From Candidatus Dormiibacterota bacterium (GTDB taxonomy: Bacteria > Chloroflexota > Dormibacteria > Aeolococcales > Aeolococcaceae), in contig JAFAJR010000240.1 of NCBI GenBank assembly GCA_019236085.1, positions 1 to 7,786 of the forward strand: 7,786 nucleotides of DNA, given 5' to 3'. The position numbers and the translations under genes were made by a program. Shown piece by piece: positions 4,703-7,786 of the stretch (position 1 is its first letter; each line of letters starts with the position of its first letter). The notes beneath the pieces are model-generated. The model was not told where the DNA came from and ran no database searches. It was given only the letters and a program-made list of their open reading frames with translations.

Positions 4703-5683
4703 GTGGCGGACAGGTGTGGGACTCGTGGTACCGCCGGCTCGGCTGCCGGTCTCGCCCTCCGGATGCTACTTGGCGCACTCCTCGCAACGTCAGCTGTGCT
4801 CGCCGCGGCGACCACTGTCGCTGCGGCGACACCGCCGGCCGGCTACACCCTCGTGGACTCGGGTGCGATCAGCGCCGGCAACGGGCAGACCAACGGATCG
4901 GTGTCGTGTCCCGCGTCCACGGTCCCGCTCGACGGTGGCGCCGACGTCTCCTCTACTTCGCTGCTGGTGAACTTGGACAGCACGTATCCGACAGCCACGG
5001 GATGGGACGTCGTGCTCAACAACGTGTCGCGTGCCAGCGTGTCCTTCGACGTGTGGGCGGTGTGCTCCGCTGCTCCCTCCGGCTACGTGCAGCAGAGTAT
5101 TTCCGGCACCGTGGTTGCCAACACCGCGTCTGGTTTCGGTCCGAACTGCCCGAGTGGGCTATCGCCCACGGGTGGCGGCGCGCTTGTCGACAGCACCGAC
5201 ACCTCAGTGAACGTCGCCGGGACGTACCCAACTCTCTTTGCGCCCCCGGGGTGGGAAACAGATTTCGAAAGCCACGATTCCGCGAACGTGTCAGCGGTGT
5301 CGTACGTGATCTGCGGTCAGTACCCCGCCAGCAGCGGCTGGGTCGCTCAGATGGGAGCGGTGACGACCGATCCGGCTGACTCGCAGGCGGACTTTTCGGA
5401 GAGCTGTCCAGCTGGCCTCGTCGTCCTCGGTGGTGGTTTTCAGGAGGAATTCGGAAGCGCGGAAACGCTCAACAGCACCTATCCGGGCAGCGATACTGAG
5501 TGGACTTCCGCAGAGAACAACAGCGGCGCTGCCGGCTCCGTGGTGCCCTGGGCGGTGTGCGCTGGCACGTCACCCAACGCAGGACTCCCGGAAGCTCCTG
5601 GGTCGTGGAGCCTCGCGGTGGGGGGAGGAGCCGTCCTGGTGATGTGCTCCGCGGTAAGACGGGTTCGGCGTCGCCTCGGGTAG
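4703..5683 (+). CDS. Secreted triple-repeat protein with wall-anchor-like C-terminus
   Basis: 326 aa from GTG 4703. The N-terminus is a signal peptide: basic residues, hydrophobic core LLGALLATSAVLAAATTVAA (about 22-41), and probable cleavage at AAA-TPP. The exported part holds three repeats of about 65-75 residues with the plan C-P-(S/A)...GG(G/A)...TYP...W...(W/Y)(A/V)(V/I)C, for example CPASTVPLDGGAD...DSTYP...DVWAVC, CPSGLSPTGGGAL...AGTYP...SYVIC and CPAGLVVLGGGFQ...NSTYP...PWAVC. Each has one Cys at either end, suggesting one disulfide per repeat. The C-terminus has LPEAPG, a hydrophobic stretch (SLAVGGGAVLVMCSAV) and the basic tail RRVRRR: the layout of a sortase signal, but without canonical LPXTG. 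It could instead be a plain membrane anchor. Modules of this kind occur in actinobacterial secreted proteins of unknown role. It is the only gene between the two tRNA-Cys repeats. Confidence 0.82.
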   Translation: MADRCGTRGTAGSAAGLALRMLLGALLATSAVLAAATTVAAATPPAGYTLVDSGAISAGNGQTNGSVSCPASTVPLDGGADVSSTSLLVNLDSTYPTATGWDVVLNNVSRASVSFDVWAVCSAAPSGYVQQSISGTVVANTASGFGPNCPSGLSPTGGGALVDSTDTSVNVAGTYPTLFAPPGWETDFESHDSANVSAVSYVICGQYPASSGWVAQMGAVTTDPADSQADFSESCPAGLVVLGGGFQEEFGSAETLNSTYPGSDTEWTSAENNSGAAGSVVPWAVCAGTSPNAGLPEAPGSWSLAVGGGAVLVMCSAVRRVRRRLG

Positions 5684-5766
5684 CCTCGGGCAGAACCACG
5701 CCGACGGCCACTCACCGCTGCCAAGTCAGTAGCGCAGAGCGATCGCAGCTTCCTACGGAAACTGAG
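5684..5766. other. Short gap between repeat-protein gene and tRNA-Cys
   Basis: It begins with the second copy of a 10-bp tandem pair, GCCTCGGGTA/GCCTCGGGCA (5673-5692), whose first copy contains the stop codon. A TTCC-TAC-GGAA mini-dyad lies just beyond the tRNA 3' end. Neither is a clear terminator. If the integration model holds, this is the inner flank of the element. Confidence 0.4.
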
Positions 5767-5837
<71 letters not shown>

Positions 5838-5859
5838 GTGGCCGTCTATTCTCTCTTGC

Positions 5860-5874
5860 CGCCTGCCTCAGGCG
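5860..5874. repeat. Small perfect inverted repeat between membrane gene and tRNA-Cys
   Basis: CGCCTG (5860-5865), CCT, CAGGCG (5869-5874) forms a 6-bp G/C hairpin 23 bases upstream of the tRNA-Cys 5' end on the minus strand. It could end transcription of the membrane-protein gene before the tRNA or mark a processing point, but there is no T-run on either strand. Confidence 0.35.
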
Positions 5875-5884
5875 CTCCCTGACC

Positions 5885-6397
5885 TCACATCGCGGCGTAG
5901 ACAGTGATGTGCCCCGCGTGGCATGTCCAGGAGAACGAGCTGCCGAAGAAAGTGTTGCCGCTGCCGGCGCTGTCGCCAGGTGATGGGCACTGGACCGGGT
6001 AGGAGGTCCATTGCAGACCTGCAAGCGCCACTGCCACCGCGAGCGCCAGCCCCATGCAGGTGGCGGCGATCGCCGCCGGGCGGTTGTTCCCGCGCAGGTT
6101 GAGTTCGGCGACGCTGGCTACTACGCTGGCTGCGATGAGCGGCAGCCCGATGCTGAAGAGACTCAGGACGCCGAGAATGAGGAATACCGCCGCGGCGAAT
6201 GCGAGAAGGAGTCGCTGCAACATGGCGCGGTTCGCTAGCCGCGCGGTTGCGGCAGCGAGCGATGCCACCGCGATGACAACCGCTACAAACACCGACCGCA
6301 GAGTTCCGTCTGAAGCCGACTGACCGTGCAGAATGAGGAGGTAACCGGCGTCCGTGCCAATGCCGATCGCCGCTGACACCAGCGCCAAGCGCTTCAC
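5885..6397 (-). CDS. Small integral membrane protein of unknown function
   Basis: I do not recognise the family. The 170 aa start at GTG 6397. Hydrophobic segments lie at about 4-24, 34-52, 62-97 (long, probably two helices with GLPL as the turn) and 108-128. Basic residues (TARLANR...QR, LRGNNR) lie between helices. The last 42 residues are hydrophilic with C137 and C159, which could form a disulfide if this tail is outside the cell. GTG 6397 is supported by TAGACT, a TANNNT -10 box (6405-6410) 7 nt away, which fits a leaderless transcript; no Shine-Dalgarno sequence is needed or seen. The SprT-like gene ends 36 bases upstream on the same strand, so some read-through is possible. Confidence 0.75.
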   Translation of the reverse strand: MKRLALVSAAIGIGTDAGYLLILHGQSASDGTLRSVFVAVVIAVASLAAATARLANRAMLQRLLLAFAAAVFLILGVLSLFSIGLPLIAASVVASVAELNLRGNNRPAAIAATCMGLALAVAVALAGLQWTSYPVQCPSPGDSAGSGNTFFGSSFSWTCHAGHITVYAAM

Positions 6398-6410
6398 GCC
6401 GTCCAGTCTA
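6398..6410 (-). promoter_or_regulatory. Leaderless -10 (TAGACT) for the small membrane protein
   Basis: On the minus strand TAGACT (6410-6405) is followed by seven bases and then GTG 6397. The -35 region, inside the end of the SprT-like gene, has no good TTGACA match. Confidence 0.4.
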
Positions 6411-6433
6411 GATTGAGCGATGCAGCGCGACCA

Positions 6434-6997
6434 TCAACGCCGGAAGATGTCTGCAACGCTCGGCCCGGTGCTGGCGGGCTCCGGCTCCGGCGGCAGAACG
6501 AAGGCCACACGGAGCGCCTCTGCGAGAGATCGCAGCCGCGCGTAGAAACCTGCGGTGTGGGGTGAACGGCCGAGGCCGAGCGCGGCGAAGTCGTAGTGGT
6601 GCGTCCACTCGTGCAGCACGGTGTTGAGGAACACTTTGGATGAGATCACCTGCTGCCGCACGGCGGTGCGGTGGTAGATGCGGATGCGAGCGCCGTTGAC
6701 GGCGCCGCCACGCAATGAGCAGCGGTAGTAGCCGTACGTCTTGCTCTGCAGGCGGCGACCGTCGTGCTCGTGCACCTGTGCCCGGTCGGCGACGACGACG
6801 CCGCACGGTGGCAGCCCGAACTCGGCGTTGAGCTGATCGACAAGACGCTGCGCCAAGGTGCGCCTTTCGCGGTGATCGTCCGAAGCCTCGACGATGCGCG
6901 CTGCGAGATCACGTGCCGCGGTGTCGGCCGCGAGTGCGATGGCCGTCGTCGCCTGGCTGCGCAGATAGTCGTTGTCGGGTGGCCGCCGGGCGAACAT
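6434..6997 (-). CDS. SprT-like zinc metalloprotease domain protein
   Basis: 187 aa from ATG 6997. The HExxH zinc motif is HEWTH at 129-133 within VLHEWTHHYDF, and a probable third ligand H147 sits in RSPHTAGFYARLRSL, the spacing and context of SprT-like domains (gluzincin-type). The preceding KTYGYYRCSLRGG and ARIRIYHR segments look like the beta-strand part of that fold. SprT relatives include Spartan/Wss1-type proteases that degrade DNA-protein crosslinks, but many bacterial members are uncharacterised. This one lacks a visible C-terminal zinc finger, so a DNA-repair role is only a possibility. The ORF extends upstream to 7117, but that part lies within the cupin gene in another frame and looks random. 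ATG 6997 is supported by TACAAT, 8 nt before it. An SOS-box-like sequence and a perfect palindrome overlap the start (see regulatory site). Confidence 0.8.
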   Translation of the reverse strand: MFARRPPDNDYLRSQATTAIALAADTAARDLAARIVEASDDHRERRTLAQRLVDQLNAEFGLPPCGVVVADRAQVHEHDGRRLQSKTYGYYRCSLRGGAVNGARIRIYHRTAVRQQVISSKVFLNTVLHEWTHHYDFAALGLGRSPHTAGFYARLRSLAEALRVAFVLPPEPEPASTGPSVADIFRR

Positions 6998-7015
6998 ATG
7001 CTCGTATTGTACGAG
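6994..7015 (-). promoter_or_regulatory. Leaderless promoter with overlapping palindrome at the SprT-like gene
   Basis: On the minus strand TACAAT (7011-7006) precedes ATG 6997 by 8 nt, so the transcript should start at or next to the ATG. CTCGTA-TTG-TACGAG (7001-7015) is a perfect 6+3+6 palindrome centred on this -10, an operator-like arrangement. Adjacent, CGAAC-ATAT-GCTCG (6991-7004) differs at one base from the core CGAAC-N4-GTTCG of the actinobacterial LexA box and covers the start codon. The flanking T and A of the consensus are absent. The -10 is well supported; the bound protein is unknown. Confidence 0.45.
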
Positions 7016-7040
7016 AGGCCCGCCCGGTGAATGAGTCGGT

Positions 7041-7412
7041 TCAGTCCTCGGCGTAGTGGCTCGCGCCGTTCCAGTCGACGACCACCACGGGCTCGTCGCC
7101 GACCACCCACGCGTCATGGCCGGCAGGCAGGTTGGTCACGTCGCCGGGACCACTGTCCCATTCGGCGCCATCGGCCATCTTGATGTGCATCGTGCCGCTC
7201 ACGTGGTACTGGAAATGCGGCGCGTCGCACCACTCAGTGCCGGCGATGGGGCGCACGTGCTCAGACCAGCGCCAGCCGGGTTGCAGCGTGAGGCGGCCGA
7301 CCAGCCCGCCGCCCACCTCGACCAGGTCCAGCCTGCCCAGCTCGAACTCTCGTGTCTCCGTGGGCTCAGCGAAGGTCACGTGTTCTGCCACGCGGGTCGC
7401 CTGAGAACTCAT
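7041..7412 (-). CDS. Small single-domain cupin protein
   Basis: 123 aa from ATG 7412, a normal size for a one-domain cupin beta-barrel. The N-terminal part has GRLTLQPGWRWSEHVRPIAG (39-58), then PHFQYHVSGTMHIKMADG (65-82), and the second motif GPGDVTNLPAGHDAWVVGDE (88-107). H66, H70 and H99 are plausible metal ligands, although the strict cupin motif GX5HXHX3-4E is not complete. Ligand or reaction is unknown; such proteins can be small-molecule binders, isomerases or dioxygenases. The start is chosen for GAGGAGG (7426-7420), 7 nt upstream; the longer frame to 7565 runs through the divergent promoter region. The SprT-like gene follows after 43 bases but has its own -10. The phosphotransferase-like gene diverges on the other side. 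Confidence 0.82.
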   Translation of the reverse strand: MSSQATRVAEHVTFAEPTETREFELGRLDLVEVGGGLVGRLTLQPGWRWSEHVRPIAGTEWCDAPHFQYHVSGTMHIKMADGAEWDSGPGDVTNLPAGHDAWVVGDEPVVVVDWNGASHYAED

Positions 7413-7511
7413 GTCGCCGCCTCCTCGTGCCGCTGTCCGGTCGGTCCAGCCGCCGGCGGCCACAGGATGGCAGAAGCACGGTGCGAATGCAGGGACGACG
7501 CATGCCCGCCG

Positions 7512-7525
7512 TAAGCTCCCTCGAC
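7512..7525 (+). promoter_or_regulatory. Leaderless -10 (TAAGCT) for the phosphotransferase-like gene
   Basis: TAAGCT (7512-7517) is 8 nt before ATG 7526, with no Shine-Dalgarno sequence between. In the same divergent gap, GCCGCCGGCGGC (7449-7460) is a perfect 12-bp palindrome that could be an operator or merely reflect GC-rich sequence. Confidence 0.4.
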
Positions 7526-7786
7526 ATGGATGGAGCCGGCGGTGTGGAACTTGTCGAATCAACACAGGAACTGCTTGCCGGTGTGCGCAACCGGGAGCCG
7601 TTCGGCACTGTCGATGCCCTGAGTGGCACGGTCATGGAACGCGGTGTTCTGGACGGCGCGCCGGTGGTCATCAAGCACATCGACGTCGACCGTGACTGGA
7701 TCATGCGCGCCACGGGCGACATCGACTGCCGGCTGCTGCGCGTCATCTCTGCAGGTCTGCTCGAGCAGATGCCTGCGAGCATCGAC
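7526..7786 (+). CDS. Phosphotransferase-like (APH/kinase-fold) protein, N-terminal part
   Basis: The frame from ATG 7526 is open to the window edge (87 codons). It contains VMERGVLDGAPVVIKHID, which looks like the ATP-binding N-lobe of aminoglycoside-phosphotransferase-fold proteins, with K50 in VVIK as the candidate nucleotide-binding lysine. DWIMRATGDIDCRLLRVISA and GLLEQMPASID follow, a pattern found in actinobacterial phosphotransferase-family proteins. The catalytic loop and metal-binding motifs lie beyond the window, so the activity and substrate cannot be judged. It diverges from the cupin with 113 bases between starts. The assignment is by resemblance only and is moderate. Confidence 0.6.
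   Translation, partial: MDGAGGVELVESTQELLAGVRNREPFGTVDALSGTVMERGVLDGAPVVIKHIDVDRDWIMRATGDIDCRLLRVISAGLLEQMPASID

Noticed and set aside
6998..7117. Upstream extension of the SprT-like gene to 7117
   Set aside because: It overlaps the cupin coding sequence in another frame and looks random. The -10 box and palindrome directly before ATG 6997 give a better start.
7413..7565. Upstream extension of the cupin to 7565
   Set aside because: It crosses the promoter and start of the divergent gene, while ATG 7412 has a GAGGAGG ribosome binding site.

Overview
The window is high-GC DNA from an actinobacterium. The evidence is the strong G/C bias at third codon positions, GTG starts, a RarA of actinobacterial type, a tRNA-Cys without encoded CCA, and several genes whose only visible start signal is a TANNNT -10 box 7-8 nt before the start codon (leaderless transcripts, common in Actinobacteria). 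I cannot assign a genus. The mix looks like ordinary chromosome with an accessory patch in the middle.

Layout. 1-122: C-terminal tail of a probable SPFH/band-7 protein. It runs into rarA (206-1486, probably starting further upstream), an AAA+ ATPase acting at stalled replication forks. 1487-1852: a 366-base gap packed with inverted repeats, including two similar G/C-rich palindromes 29 bp apart that could pair with each other, and a final hairpin followed by a T-run. 1853-2488: an orphan NarL/LuxR-type response regulator. 2508-3797 (minus): a class-III PLP aminotransferase of the glutamate-1-semialdehyde aminomutase-like group, convergent with the regulator. 3832-4548: a five-helix membrane protein, divergent from the aminotransferase.

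Middle patch. Directly at the membrane protein's stop codon lies a 46-bp exact copy of the 3' part of tRNA-Cys (4547-4592). The intact tRNA-Cys(GCA) is 1.2 kb away at 5767-5837 on the minus strand. This is the geometry left by site-specific integration into a tRNA 3' end (attL/attR). Between the repeats is one gene (4703-5683) for a secreted protein with three cysteine-bounded repeats and a wall-sorting-like tail. No integrase is present, so this is either a mini-island or remnant, or a decayed tRNA duplication.

Right part. On the minus strand are a small membrane protein (5885-6397), a SprT-like zinc metalloprotease (6434-6997) and a cupin (7041-7412). Diverging from the cupin is the start of a phosphotransferase-like gene (7526 to the window end). 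The SprT-like gene has a 15-bp perfect palindrome over its -10 box and a partial LexA-box match over its start codon. I see no CRISPR array, transposase, integrase, rRNA gene or defence operon.
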